Counted from the first letter of the stretch, positions 33,160 to 42,410 are shown. The stretch: 64,000 nucleotides of DNA from Bacillota bacterium (GCA_023426575.1 JAFAAL010000012.1:62001-126000); one strand, 5' to 3'. The notes: a model not told the origin generated them from the sequence alone. Program-made: numbers and translations.

Positions 33160-33822
33160 TTATGGTCTGATGTAAATGACCTTTTCCATGCCTGGCATCT
33201 CACTAAAGTGCGAGATGAGTTCACTGTCGATCAACTGGTCACACTCCAAGCTCAAGAGCGCTGTATCTCCCCTGTGCTTGCGGGATAATTCCATGTGGGA
33301 AATGTTGAGATTGCCCTGAGCCAGTTGAGAACTGACTTCTGCGACGACACCTGCTCGATCGTGGTGGAAAAGCAGTAGAGTCCTCTTATCCCCAGAGACA
33401 TTGACTTGGAAGCCGTTGATCTCGCGAATGGCCACGCTGCCCCCGCCAATAGATGCACCGACAAGCTCGACAGAATCAGCTGTTCCACTGAGGCGTATCC
33501 TCGCCGTATTGGGCTCGACGACCTCCTCGTCGTCGGGTCGAATGATCAGTTCAACACCTTGCTTTTCTGCTTCGAGGAAGGCATCTGGAATGCGCTCATC
33601 AAAGGTTGAGAAGCCGAGGATGCCTGCCACGACAGCCAAATCTGTCCCGTGGCCACGATAAGTGTGGGCAAAAGAGCCATAGAAGATGATCTCCGCGCGT
33701 TCTGGCGTCCCTCCATAGAGAGAGCGAGCGACTTGACCAATGCGGACAGCACCGGCTGTATGACTGGATGAAGGACCCACCATGATGGGGCCAATGATGT
33801 CAAAAATAGAGCTATAACTCAT
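33160..33822 (-). CDS. sdaAB: L-serine dehydratase, iron-sulfur-dependent, beta subunit
   Basis: A 220-residue partner of SdaAA. The N-terminal IFDIIGPIMVGPSSSHTAGAV opening is diagnostic; the C-terminal 75 residues (KRTLLLFHHDRAGVVAEVSS) form an ACT domain that senses serine. Its ATG overlaps the recO stop as ATGA, so it is translationally coupled to a DNA repair gene. Confidence 0.94.
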   Translation of the reverse strand: MSYSSIFDIIGPIMVGPSSSHTAGAVRIGQVARSLYGGTPERAEIIFYGSFAHTYRGHGTDLAVVAGILGFSTFDERIPDAFLEAEKQGVELIIRPDDEEVVEPNTARIRLSGTADSVELVGASIGGGSVAIREINGFQVNVSGDKRTLLLFHHDRAGVVAEVSSQLAQGNLNISHMELSRKHRGDTALLSLECDQLIDSELISHFSEMPGMEKVIYIRP

Positions 33823-34616
33823 TCTTCTCCCTCCGGGCTCTCTTGGAGATGAGCCCGACTCATCAACTCGAAGCGTCTCAGGCTCTCGAGCTGTTCACGA
33901 ACGCTGTATCTCTTATCGAGAAGCTCTTGACAGAGTTTCTCAAGAAAAACTGTCAGCATTTTAATCGTCTCCTGACGAAAGTTCAATCGGAAAATATCAG
34001 AGAGGGCAGCCTGGCAGATCGTCTGTATCAGCCTCATCTCCTCTCGGCTGAGTTCCATCGTCTGGCGTAGATGGGGCGTTTCCAATCTGTGATTTGGACA
34101 GATGAGGCCCTGCCTTTGAAAATCAAAATTTCCCCCCCCTTCGAGGGCTGCGTGACAGAGCAAGCAATCTTCGAGCCAAGGGGCGAAGCCAAGTTCTGCG
34201 AGAAACCTCAGAGCTGCAGTGACAAATTGCTTTTCTGGCTCTCCCTGCTCCGAGAGGGCATAAAAGGCATAGGCCAGAAGTTCATAGAGCGCAGTGTCCT
34301 GGAGTCCCTCACGAACCTGGTCTAGATACATCGTCGCCAATTCGGCGGCAGCCACCTGCCGCTCAAGATCCTGACTGATGCCTGGAAAGTCGTAGACAAT
34401 TTGGCCTCCCGTCAGATAGCCCCGCCCCCCTGAGAGGCGATACTCTAGATCGGCGAGGATGTAGACTTGGTTGAATGCGCTGAGCTGACCCTTCCTGCTC
34501 AGGCGAGAGCCGAGAGTTAGGCGGCCAGACTCTCGACTATAGACGTCGATCAGGCAGGCCTGCTCACCATAGCGCACCCGCCTCAAAACAAAAGCGCGGC
34601 ACTGCTGCTGGGACAT
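33819..34616 (-). CDS. recO: DNA repair protein RecO
   Basis: A 265-residue recombination mediator that anneals DNA and, with RecR, loads RecA on SSB-coated DNA. N-terminal OB fold (AFVLRRVRYGEQACLIDVYS); zinc-binding cysteines in CLLCHAALE and LICPNH; helical C-terminus. Length is normal. It overlaps era by 1 base (TGATG) and sdaAB by 4 bases. The phoH-pgpH-ybeY-era-recO order is standard for Bacillota. Confidence 0.94.
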   Translation of the reverse strand: MSQQQCRAFVLRRVRYGEQACLIDVYSRESGRLTLGSRLSRKGQLSAFNQVYILADLEYRLSGGRGYLTGGQIVYDFPGISQDLERQVAAAELATMYLDQVREGLQDTALYELLAYAFYALSEQGEPEKQFVTAALRFLAELGFAPWLEDCLLCHAALEGGGNFDFQRQGLICPNHRLETPHLRQTMELSREEMRLIQTICQAALSDIFRLNFRQETIKMLTVFLEKLCQELLDKRYSVREQLESLRRFELMSRAHLQESPEGEE

Positions 34617-35521
34617 CAGTTGAGATCTTTCGCATCATAGCCAAATTGAACGAGGTCGAGATCGGAATCTCGCCAGGCCTTCTTGGCTCGCACTTCGATG
34701 AAGAGCTCGACGGCTTGCTCGAGAAGTCTCGTCAATCTCTCCCGAGAACGCACGCCAATCTGCTTGATCTTCTGGCCGCCCGCACCGAGAATCATCCCCC
34801 GATGACGCTCCTCCTCGCAGTAGATCGTCGCCTCAATATGGAGCCCATCTGCGCTCTCCTTAAAAGTCTCAATCACTACGGCAGTACCATAGGGCAGTTC
34901 TTCTTGCAGTTCAAACAAGAGAGCCTCGCGGATGGCTTCACGGGCGAGCACGCGCTCTGACTGATCTGTCCAGTCTGCCTCAGTAAAGAGAGGCTCGCGC
35001 CCTGGCAAGAGCTCGTAAATTTCATTGAGGACGATCTCGACGCCCTCCCCTGTCCTGGCTGCCATTGGGATGATTGCAGCAAAGTCATAGGCCTGACGGT
35101 AGAGATCGATAAGGGGCAGGACTTGGCTTTTTGGGGAGCGGTCAATCTTATTGATGAGGAGCAGGCAAGGCTTGTTCTCAGCACGAAGGCGACGGAGGAG
35201 CTCGAGCTCCGTCTTTCTGAGCTCTGCACGCCAACTGGCCTCGATGATCAAAAGACAGAGGTCGGCCATGCCAATGGCAACAGATGCCGACTTCATCATA
35301 TAGCGATCGAGGAGATTTCTAGGCTGGTGAATGCCAGGGGTATCGAGGAAGGCGATTTGCATCCGCTCATTTTGATAGACACCGCGTATCATGTTTCGTG
35401 TAGTCTGAGCCTTGGGAGTTGTGATAGCCAAGTCAAAGTCTAGAATGTGGTTCATCAAGGTCGATTTGCCGACATTAGGCCGTCCGATGATGGCGACGAA
35501 ACCCGAGCGAAATTCTCTCAT
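34616..35521 (-). CDS. era: GTPase Era
   Basis: A 301-residue GTPase that chaperones 16S rRNA 3'-end maturation. G1 is GRPNVGKST (13-21), G2 region TTPKAQTTRN, G3 DTPGI, G4 NKID. The C-terminal KH domain (HRGMILGAGGQKIKQIGVRS) binds the 3' end of 16S rRNA. It overlaps ybeY by 4 bases and recO by 1 base. Confidence 0.97.
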   Translation of the reverse strand: MREFRSGFVAIIGRPNVGKSTLMNHILDFDLAITTPKAQTTRNMIRGVYQNERMQIAFLDTPGIHQPRNLLDRYMMKSASVAIGMADLCLLIIEASWRAELRKTELELLRRLRAENKPCLLLINKIDRSPKSQVLPLIDLYRQAYDFAAIIPMAARTGEGVEIVLNEIYELLPGREPLFTEADWTDQSERVLAREAIREALLFELQEELPYGTAVVIETFKESADGLHIEATIYCEEERHRGMILGAGGQKIKQIGVRSRERLTRLLEQAVELFIEVRAKKAWRDSDLDLVQFGYDAKDLN

Positions 35522-36051
35522 GAGTTCTCTCCTCTCTCGAGCTTTAAGCGGGCCATCACTGCCCGCTGGATCTCCCGCATGACCGTCTCCTCTGACGCAC
35601 TCTGGTGATCATAGCCCAAGAGGTGCAATAAGCCGTGGACAAAGAGAAAGCAGATCTCTCGGGACATGGAATGTCCATAGGCTTCAGCCTGGCGCGCGGC
35701 ACGGGGAATCGAGATGACGATGGCCCCGAGGGGGAGTATTGGAAAGTCACTATCGAGTTCTGTGAGATGGAAGTCACAAAGCTCTTCTTCTAGCTCCCCC
35801 TCCAGCATCTTGAGCAGTGGGAACGAGAGGACATCCGTCGACTCATCGATATTTCGCTCTCTCCGGTTAATGTCCTGCATCATGGCGTCGTCAAGCAAAG
35901 TGAGTTCCACTTCAGCAATGATTTCCTCTCTTTGGAGGACTGCGGCAAATGCCTGAACCTGCGCCAGAGTTTGAACAGCAGCACGAGAAAGGAGATCTCT
36001 GTTCTCTTCTGAGATCAATTCGTCACCAGAGATCAGGACACGAATCGCCAT
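35518..36051 (-). CDS. ybeY: endoribonuclease YbeY
   Basis: A 177-residue metal-dependent RNase for 16S rRNA 3' processing and ribosome quality control. The zinc motif HGLLHLLGYDH is at 139-149. Slightly longer than usual because of an acidic insert (LLKMLEGELEEELCDFHLTELD) in the central region. It starts at the base next to the pgpH stop and overlaps era. Confidence 0.95.
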   Translation of the reverse strand: MAIRVLISGDELISEENRDLLSRAAVQTLAQVQAFAAVLQREEIIAEVELTLLDDAMMQDINRRERNIDESTDVLSFPLLKMLEGELEEELCDFHLTELDSDFPILPLGAIVISIPRAARQAEAYGHSMSREICFLFVHGLLHLLGYDHQSASEETVMREIQRAVMARLKLERGENS

Positions 36052-38163
36052 CTACTTCTCCTCCGCTGCGCTGGGATATTTGACGCGCTCATGGAAATGG
36101 CCGTTATAGACCTGGAGAAATGATTCGAGAATCTCCTCCATCTCAGCAAAGGAGAGGCCAGATTTGACAAACTGGTTCTGGTCGACCTTGATTCTAAAAA
36201 TTTCACGCATCAAGTTCTCGGCATCCTCGAGATTGTCGACGCCAGCACTCTTCATTGCAGCTTCCGTCGAGTCAGCGAGCATGACGACCGCAGACTCCCT
36301 TGACGACGGCAAGGGCGTCTTGTAGCACCAGTCCTCACGTTTCGGTTCTGGCAGACCCTGCTCCAGAGCCTCTTCTTTGGCCTTGTGGAAAAAGTATTGC
36401 AGAAGTGTCGTCCCATGGTGCTCTAACATGATATTGAGCACAGGAATCGGCAAGCGATATTTTCGTGACATCTCAATCCCAGCCTGCGGGTGTCGGGTGA
36501 TGATCTCATAGCTTTCGCGTGCGGAGATCTGGTCATGCGGATTGAGATTGACCTGATTCTCAGTGAAATAAAGTGGGTTTTCCAGCTTTCCAACGTCGTG
36601 ATAATAAGCTGCTACGCGACAGAGGAGGGCATTGGCCCCGATGGCCTCGGCACCCGCGTCTGCTAAGTTGGCAACCATCATCGAGTGTTGAGAAGTTCCA
36701 GGCGCCTCAAGGAAGAGCCGTTTTAAGAGGGGGTGCCCTGGCTGCGAGAGATCAATGAGGCGCAGTGGTGAAACAGCGTTGAAGAGATATTCAAAAAGGG
36801 GCATCAGACCAATCGCCGCAACGACCGAGACCAGTGCGGAGATCGTCGTCACCGCCAGGGAGAGGTAGATTGTCTGCAAACTCTCCCGATTGAGGAGGGA
36901 GAAGCCAATCGTGCTAAAGATATTGGTCAAGACCGTGCCGAGAATCAACTTGGCAAAGCTGTCCTGCCTTGTGACCCCACGCGTCAGTGCTGCAGCCACG
37001 ATCAGTCCGCAGGCCGCAATGACAAAAAACTTGGCATTAAAAGCCGTCAGCGGCAAGACCAGTAAGAGGACAGCCGAACTCATGACGAGAGAGAGCTCGA
37101 AGCCAAAATAGGCTGCCAAGACAACGCTGCTAAAATAGATAGGCGGAGCGAGGTTATAAAATTTGCCGATATAGGCCGAGGTCAGAAACGGCAGATAGAG
37201 GGCGAGGAAGAGGACGAGGTACATCCTTGGCGAAGTTCCCGCGAGGCCGCGTCTCGCCAAGAGATAGAAGAGTGAAATCAGGACGATGGTAAAGACATAA
37301 ATAGCCTCTCCCGCAAACTGACGCCAGTCAATGGCACCCTGCGAGGTCAAGTTCAATTCTTCGAGAAGCCTCAGCTTATCTGGTGTGACGATATCGCCTT
37401 GAGAGATGATACGCGTCCCCCGATTGATGAGGATGGGGTTGGCCATGACGGCCTCATAGGCATCCTGCTTCGCATTTTCTGTCGCATCATGATTGAATTT
37501 GACATTGGGTTCCAAAAATAAGCGCAAGAGCGCCTGAATCTCGTCAATGTCATCACGGTAAAAAGACTCTTTTTCGTCTAGGAGGCCGATTTGCTTATTG
37601 ATGGCCTCTTGCAACTTCCTGGCATCGAGCGACTCTTGCATGATGACCTGCGCCGAGTCGAGGAGATTGTTGCTGAAGGCGCGGAAATGATCGTCGTCCT
37701 GGCCTAAAATCCGCTGCACCCGCGCCGTCTCAAAAGGCAGATCAAAATATTGCGACAGCGTGGAAATCAGTTCTGCCGTCGCCCGATTGAGGTCAGAGGG
37801 GCTGAGCTTGGACTTCTTCTCCTTAGGCTCCGATTTATAGATCTCTTGCCGCTTCTCATTGACGATATCGATAAAACTCTTGACCCGATTGATCGCGGCG
37901 CTCGAGATACTCTCTGAGACATAGACCTTGTTTGCGACTTGAGCCCGCGCCTCTTGAGCCCGCTTTTCAGTGGCCTCGGCATCAATCACCGATCGCGGTG
38001 CCTCAATGTCATAGGGCGAGACATCGTTGAGCTTTAAATCATAGCTGCGCGGCAGAGAACCGTAGTGCAAGGGCAGCAAGAAGAGTAGCCAGACGACGAC
38101 GAAGCCGAGTACAATCTTCAAAACTTGCTCTTTGTGATAGCGTGGTAGCAACTCGCGGTTCAT
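36052..38163 (-). CDS. pgpH: PgpH-type 7TM receptor with HD-domain c-di-AMP phosphodiesterase
   Basis: A 703-residue membrane protein. A signal-anchor (about 14-35), a long extracytoplasmic 7TMR-HDED domain (about 40-290), seven hydrophobic segments (about 290-480), then a cytoplasmic HD domain with AAYYHDVGKLENP (His522-Asp523) and HHGTTLLQYFFHKA. In Listeria and other Bacillota PgpH degrades c-di-AMP, controlling osmolyte and potassium handling. It lies in the conserved position between phoH and ybeY. The ATG overlaps the phoH stop as TGATG. Confidence 0.94.
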   Translation of the reverse strand: MNRELLPRYHKEQVLKIVLGFVVVWLLFLLPLHYGSLPRSYDLKLNDVSPYDIEAPRSVIDAEATEKRAQEARAQVANKVYVSESISSAAINRVKSFIDIVNEKRQEIYKSEPKEKKSKLSPSDLNRATAELISTLSQYFDLPFETARVQRILGQDDDHFRAFSNNLLDSAQVIMQESLDARKLQEAINKQIGLLDEKESFYRDDIDEIQALLRLFLEPNVKFNHDATENAKQDAYEAVMANPILINRGTRIISQGDIVTPDKLRLLEELNLTSQGAIDWRQFAGEAIYVFTIVLISLFYLLARRGLAGTSPRMYLVLFLALYLPFLTSAYIGKFYNLAPPIYFSSVVLAAYFGFELSLVMSSAVLLLVLPLTAFNAKFFVIAACGLIVAAALTRGVTRQDSFAKLILGTVLTNIFSTIGFSLLNRESLQTIYLSLAVTTISALVSVVAAIGLMPLFEYLFNAVSPLRLIDLSQPGHPLLKRLFLEAPGTSQHSMMVANLADAGAEAIGANALLCRVAAYYHDVGKLENPLYFTENQVNLNPHDQISARESYEIITRHPQAGIEMSRKYRLPIPVLNIMLEHHGTTLLQYFFHKAKEEALEQGLPEPKREDWCYKTPLPSSRESAVVMLADSTEAAMKSAGVDNLEDAENLMREIFRIKVDQNQFVKSGLSFAEMEEILESFLQVYNGHFHERVKYPSAAEEK

Positions 38164-39116
38164 CAGCCCTTCACCCTCTTTTCGTAGCGTTCATAAGCGA
38201 CAATTATCTCCTGGACAAGTGGATTTCTGACCACATCTTCCGCCGTCAAATTGACAAAAGCCACCCCAGGGATATGTTCCAAAATGCGTCGGCTCTCCCT
38301 GAGACCAGATCTCTTATCGCGCGGCAGATCCACTTGGGTCGCGTCGCCCGTAACGATAACCTTGGAGTGAAAACCCATGCGAGTTAGAAACATCTTCATC
38401 TGCTCTGGTGTCGTGTTCTGGGCCTCGTCGAGAATGATATAGGCATCGTCGAGGGTGCGTCCGCGCATATAGGCCAGTGGCGAGATCTCAATGGTGCCCC
38501 GCTCTTGCAGTCGGAAATACTGCTCAGGACCTAAAAAATCGCGCAGCGAATCGTGTAGCGGGCGCATATAGGGATCGAGTTTCGCCTGGAGATCACCCGG
38601 CAAGAATCCGAGCTTCTCTCCGGCCTCAACAGCAGGTCTCGTCAAAATGATGCGACTGATCTCCTGAGCCTTGAGAGCCTTGACGGCCATGGCAACCGCA
38701 AGATAGGTCTTGCCAGTTCCAGCGGGCCCGATGGCAAAGGTGATCTCATGCTTTTGCATGGCATCGAGATAACGCTTCTGCCCCTTCGTCTTCGAATAGA
38801 CGGGACGCCCCTTGGCTGTCACCGCGACAAAGTCAGGTTGAAAACCGGCCTCTTCCCCACTCGAGGCGAGCTTTAGGAGGTATTGGAGACGCTGGATGTC
38901 GACCTCTTCTCCTCGGTGAGCTGCCTCGCGCAATTGGTTATAAATGGCCTGAGCCTGTTCCACGCCGAGCTCATCACCCGTAAGCAAGAGTCCTCTGTCC
39001 GTGATCTCTGTGCGCGTTTTAAATTTTGAGTCGATAAGACGCGCCTGCTCACTCATCGAGCCGATGAGAAAGAGGGCCTCTTGAGGGCTGTCTAAAATAA
39101 TCTCTCTACTAATCAT
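38163..39116 (-). CDS. phoH: PhoH-family ATPase (PhoH-like, YbeZ type)
   Basis: A 317-residue P-loop protein, YbeZ/PhoH group, an RNA-associated ATPase functionally linked to YbeY. Walker A is IGPAGTGKTYLAVAMAV, Walker B YIILDEAQNTTPEQMK, sensor VTGDATQVDLP. An N-terminal KH-like region precedes it. The ATG at 39116 gives the normal N-terminus; the only -10 box (TGC-TATAAT) ends 7 bases before it and no ribosome binding site exists, so the mRNA is probably leaderless. A longer frame into rluD was rejected. Confidence 0.93.
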   Translation of the reverse strand: MISREIILDSPQEALFLIGSMSEQARLIDSKFKTRTEITDRGLLLTGDELGVEQAQAIYNQLREAAHRGEEVDIQRLQYLLKLASSGEEAGFQPDFVAVTAKGRPVYSKTKGQKRYLDAMQKHEITFAIGPAGTGKTYLAVAMAVKALKAQEISRIILTRPAVEAGEKLGFLPGDLQAKLDPYMRPLHDSLRDFLGPEQYFRLQERGTIEISPLAYMRGRTLDDAYIILDEAQNTTPEQMKMFLTRMGFHSKVIVTGDATQVDLPRDKRSGLRESRRILEHIPGVAFVNLTAEDVVRNPLVQEIIVAYERYEKRVKG

Positions 39117-39123
39117 TAGCGCT

Positions 39124-39132
39124 ATTATAGCA
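39124..39132 (-). promoter_or_regulatory. extended -10 promoter directly before phoH
   Basis: Reverse strand TGC-TATAAT (hexamer 39124-39129), 7 bases upstream of the phoH ATG, right after the rluD stop. Predicted start 39117, leaving a 1-base leader. Confidence 0.6.
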
Positions 39133-40095
39133 TTAGAAGGGTGATTTGGCCTCAGGAGATAAATCGAGGCAGCTCTCGGGCCAGAGGGATGAGAGCAAGT
39201 CCGACCAATCATCTGGGAGCGGGCAGATGAAGAGCTTCTCCTCCCCGCTCAAGAGTCGCAAGCCAAGCACCTGGGCATGGAGGGCGAGAAAAGGCGAAGC
39301 ATCCTCTCGACCATAGATCGGATCTCCGAGAAGAGGGCAGCCGATCTCCTTTAAGTGGACACGAATTTGATGCGTCCGGCCTGTGACGAGGCCCAGGCGC
39401 AAGAGGGAAAAAGAGCCCGTCGTGGCCAGAATCTGAAAATTGCTCACCGCTTCACGGCCCTCGGGTGAACAATAAAATGTCTGACGTCGCCTGGGATGTC
39501 TCGCCAGCGGATAGCGAATTTGGCCGCGCGGACTCGAGGGTGTCCCATGGCAGATGCCGAGATATTCACGGCGGACTGAACGGGCCATAAACTGACCTTT
39601 CAAATCTTGGTAGGCACGCTCTGTCTTGGCCAAGACGAGAGCCCCTGTCGTCGCCTGATCCAAGCGATGAACGAGTCCCTCTCTCCCCTTTTCCCCAGCG
39701 GACACAGTTCTGTTCAGGTAGATTTTCAGCCAATTGACAAGCGTCCTAGGATCCTGGTGGACGCCATCTTGCACGACGAGATCTCGCCCCTTACTGACGA
39801 CCAGGATGTCTTGGTCCTCATAGAGGACATGGACTGGGAAATCATCCAGTCCAAGCTCCGAAGTCTCGAGATCGAAGGGGGGCTCCTCCACGGGAAGGAG
39901 ATCTGTGTCGATTAGGAGGCTTTGGCCTGGTCTCACAAGGCTTGACGGCTTCAGGCTCTGAGGTGAGAGGACGAGGCCTGCCCCCAAGCAGCGCGAGAGC
40001 TCTGTACGGCTGAGTCCCAGGGACTGCGCTAGGTACTTGTCCAGACGCTGTTGTCCTCTACTCTCCTCGACGATGAGTTCACGCTCACTTGGCAT
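39133..40095 (-). CDS. RluD-like 23S rRNA pseudouridine synthase
   Basis: A 320-residue RluA-family enzyme. Residues 15-65 form an S4 RNA-binding domain (RLDKYLAQSLGLSRTELSRC); the catalytic Asp146 is in GLVHRLDQATTG; TGRTHQIRVHLKEIGCPLLGDPIYG is the other family block. It lies directly after lspA (11-base overlap), the usual lspA-rluD arrangement of Bacillota. The exact uridines modified are not predictable; RluD-type enzymes act on helix 69 of 23S rRNA. Confidence 0.92.
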   Translation of the reverse strand: MPSERELIVEESRGQQRLDKYLAQSLGLSRTELSRCLGAGLVLSPQSLKPSSLVRPGQSLLIDTDLLPVEEPPFDLETSELGLDDFPVHVLYEDQDILVVSKGRDLVVQDGVHQDPRTLVNWLKIYLNRTVSAGEKGREGLVHRLDQATTGALVLAKTERAYQDLKGQFMARSVRREYLGICHGTPSSPRGQIRYPLARHPRRRQTFYCSPEGREAVSNFQILATTGSFSLLRLGLVTGRTHQIRVHLKEIGCPLLGDPIYGREDASPFLALHAQVLGLRLLSGEEKLFICPLPDDWSDLLSSLWPESCLDLSPEAKSPF

Positions 40096-40579
40096 CTTGA
40101 TCCTCCGTGAACAGACTTTCTAAGTCATGCAGCTCCTGCCGTCGGAAGAGGAGCAAGTAGATGAGAAAAGCAGCCGAGAGACAGATGGCGCTGTCTGCAA
40201 TATTAAAATTGGGAAAATGGTAGCTGCCAAATTGAAAGGCGAGAAAATCAACCACCTCGCCGAAGAAGAGCCGGTCGATGAGATTTCCGACCGCCCCTGC
40301 GAGGAGGACGGCGAGGGTATAGCGCAGCATCTTGCCCTTTACCTTTAACATCAAGTAGAGGACAAAGACAGCTGCGATCAGGGAAATAGCTGTGAGCACA
40401 TAGATGCCCCAGCTGTGCTCGCTGAGGAAGCCCCAGGCGGCCCCTTTATTCCTCGCCTGCTGTAGCTTGAAAAAGGAAGGGATGATCTCAATTTCTCGAC
40501 CATTGGCAAGATAGCGTCGTGTCAGCCATTTGCTCAGCTGATCTAAGGCGACGAGGATTGCGAAGATGATTTGGGCCAT
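40085..40579 (-). CDS. lspA: lipoprotein signal peptidase (signal peptidase II)
   Basis: A 164-residue four-helix aspartyl protease that cleaves the signal peptide of diacylglyceryl-modified prolipoproteins. The catalytic dyad is Asp102 (AGAVGNLIDRLFFGEVVDF) and Asp129 (FNIADSAICLS); ARNKGAAWGFLS is the usual N-terminal periplasmic loop. The start at 40579 lies 37 bases inside the preceding lipoprotein gene; the N-terminal LVALDQLSKWL needs most of that sequence, so the overlap is likely real. Confidence 0.94.
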   Translation of the reverse strand: MAQIIFAILVALDQLSKWLTRRYLANGREIEIIPSFFKLQQARNKGAAWGFLSEHSWGIYVLTAISLIAAVFVLYLMLKVKGKMLRYTLAVLLAGAVGNLIDRLFFGEVVDFLAFQFGSYHFPNFNIADSAICLSAAFLIYLLLFRRQELHDLESLFTEDQDAK

Positions 40580-42336
40580 ACATGGATCTCCTTGAGGTGG
40601 TAATAAGGATCATTCGGCAGAGGGGTAAAGTATTCTAGGACCCGCGGACCGAGGAGCATTCCCTCGGTGACATAGCCGAGGCCGTAAAACTTCACGGAAG
40701 TCAGGAGCTCAAAATAATCTTGGGCTATTCGCTCCAGAATGTCGTGTCTAAATGCAGTCTGCTCGAGGATACTCAGTCTTTGGCGCTGAAAGTCTGCCAG
40801 TGTCCGCAGTTGTTCTTCCCGCGCCGCCATCGCCTCGGAGAAGTCGCTGCGATAATAGGCAAGCTCAGTGTAGAAGCTGGCGGGTTCAAAAGGATAGTCT
40901 AAATCTAAGACCAGGTATGCCAGATCATAGTCACCCCCTTTGACAACTCCGCTGAAATCAGGTTCATCATAGTAAGTGATCGCAAGGTCTATGTTCAACT
41001 CGAAGAAGAGATCCCTGATCCAGCGGCAGTGGTCTCTGACCAGAGGACGATTCGGCGCGACCATACGCAGGCTGGTCAATTCATCTAAGTGAAAGTTGGG
41101 GCCATTTTGCGCCTTGAGGCTGAGTTTTCGAACATAGGGCCAGAGCTCACTATTCGCCCGCAGTGGGAAGGGGCTGGGCTCGAGGCCACTGATCCTCCCC
41201 GCGTATTCTGGATGCTTGAGCCAAAGCCTAAAGAAGGCATCCCGTACCTCCAAATTTTGAAAGAGGCTACTTGCGTCATTGCCAGGGAGGAGCAAGTGAT
41301 AACTCGTCCCCACTGTCGGGATGTTCCTGAGGTCTCGGCGAGAACTAAAATTGTGAAAGGCCAGAGCTTCGAGATAGACGATGTCGACTTGATCGTCACT
41401 TAAGGCTCGCAAGATTTTCTCTTCAGAGCTATAAGTGCGCACCTCAATGGATTGTAGATGGGTCGACTGATCACGCGATGTCAGTTCGAGGCTGCCATCT
41501 GCGTGACGCTGAGAAATGGCAAAAGAACCCGTCGGAGGAAAAGTCTCAAGCCCCTTCTCGAGGTCGGCTGCGGGCAAGATCGGAAAATCAAGGCGATAAA
41601 TCATCTCGGGCACATAGCGGACAAAGTGCAGCCGTAGGGTCAAGGTATCGAGAATCTCGACAGATTCCAGCGCTCTCAGTGCTTCGAGCCCCAAAAGATC
41701 CGTCTCCGGATAAAGCTGGCCTGGAAGTCTAAAATCAGCACTGCCAAGATCCGCCTCTGGCTCTTGAATCTCTCCCCCAGCATCTGAGTCCACCTCGGCA
41801 CCCCCAGCCAATTCATCCAGAACCTCTTGCCCTGACTTGGTCGCTGGCCGCACGACCTCGACCTCAGCGAAGTCACGTTCATCATCCGCCGCCTGCAATT
41901 GCATGCGGCGATAATAGACTAGGGAGGCCGCACAATCTTCCGCCGTGATGCGCCGGCCATCGGCGTAAGATAAATCCTTGCGCAGACCTATGGTCAGTTG
42001 CTTCCCATCCTCGCTAAATGCCGCAGACTCTGCGAGATCTGCCGCCAAGTGCTCGTTGCTGTCGAGGAAGAAGAGCCCACGATAGACCAGACGTATAATC
42101 GCAGTATTGGCTCGCCTCGTCTGCTCGAGAGGGTGCCAGCTCTTTGTATCCAATGCGGCGAGCCTGACCCTATGACCCAGAGCAGCTCTTTTATCCTCTG
42201 GAATCTCGGCGCGAAAAGGAGAGGTCTCAGTCGAGGACTCAGAGAGCTGGGCGCTCTCATATTTGAGACGGCAAGAAGGCAGTCCTACTAGGCTCAGGAT
42301 GAGGACTGACATGAAAATCAGAGAGAACTTTTTCAT
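40543..42336 (-). CDS. orphan family 5 solute-binding lipoprotein (peptide/nickel type)
   Basis: A 597-residue secreted lipoprotein. The first 22 residues form a lipoprotein signal (MKKFSLIFMSVLILSLVG, then LPSC with the lipid-modified Cys22). The mature part fits SBP_bac_5: LVYRGLFFLDSNEHLAADLAES, AFSEDGKQLTIGLRKDLSYADGRRITAEDC, and FPPTGSFAIS. An acidic insert of about 60 residues (around 160-220) is not typical. No permease or ATPase gene is nearby, so it is an orphan; the ligand is unknown. It overlaps lspA, the peptidase that would process it, by 37 bases. Confidence 0.8.
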   Translation of the reverse strand: MKKFSLIFMSVLILSLVGLPSCRLKYESAQLSESSTETSPFRAEIPEDKRAALGHRVRLAALDTKSWHPLEQTRRANTAIIRLVYRGLFFLDSNEHLAADLAESAAFSEDGKQLTIGLRKDLSYADGRRITAEDCAASLVYYRRMQLQAADDERDFAEVEVVRPATKSGQEVLDELAGGAEVDSDAGGEIQEPEADLGSADFRLPGQLYPETDLLGLEALRALESVEILDTLTLRLHFVRYVPEMIYRLDFPILPAADLEKGLETFPPTGSFAISQRHADGSLELTSRDQSTHLQSIEVRTYSSEEKILRALSDDQVDIVYLEALAFHNFSSRRDLRNIPTVGTSYHLLLPGNDASSLFQNLEVRDAFFRLWLKHPEYAGRISGLEPSPFPLRANSELWPYVRKLSLKAQNGPNFHLDELTSLRMVAPNRPLVRDHCRWIRDLFFELNIDLAITYYDEPDFSGVVKGGDYDLAYLVLDLDYPFEPASFYTELAYYRSDFSEAMAAREEQLRTLADFQRQRLSILEQTAFRHDILERIAQDYFELLTSVKFYGLGYVTEGMLLGPRVLEYFTPLPNDPYYHLKEIHVWPKSSSQSSSP

Positions 42337-42343
42337 CTCTCAA

Positions 42344-42349
42344 AGTATA
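42344..42349 (-). promoter_or_regulatory. possible -10 box just before the binding-protein gene
   Basis: Reverse strand TATACT, 7 bases before ATG 42336 and between the rny terminator and the gene. No -35 box is recognisable; a GAGAG directly abuts the ATG and is too close to act as a normal ribosome binding site. Confidence 0.38.
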
Positions 42350-42363
42350 GACAATTTGAGCAC

Positions 42364-42401
42364 AAAAAAAAGGTGTCAGAATGCTCTGGCAATCTGACAC
42401 C
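42364..42401 (-). terminator. intrinsic terminator after rny
   Basis: Reverse strand GGTGTCAGA and TCTGACACC arms (42372-42401) with a 12-base loop, followed by eight T. Confidence 0.9.
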
Positions 42402-42410
42402 CTCTTCATC

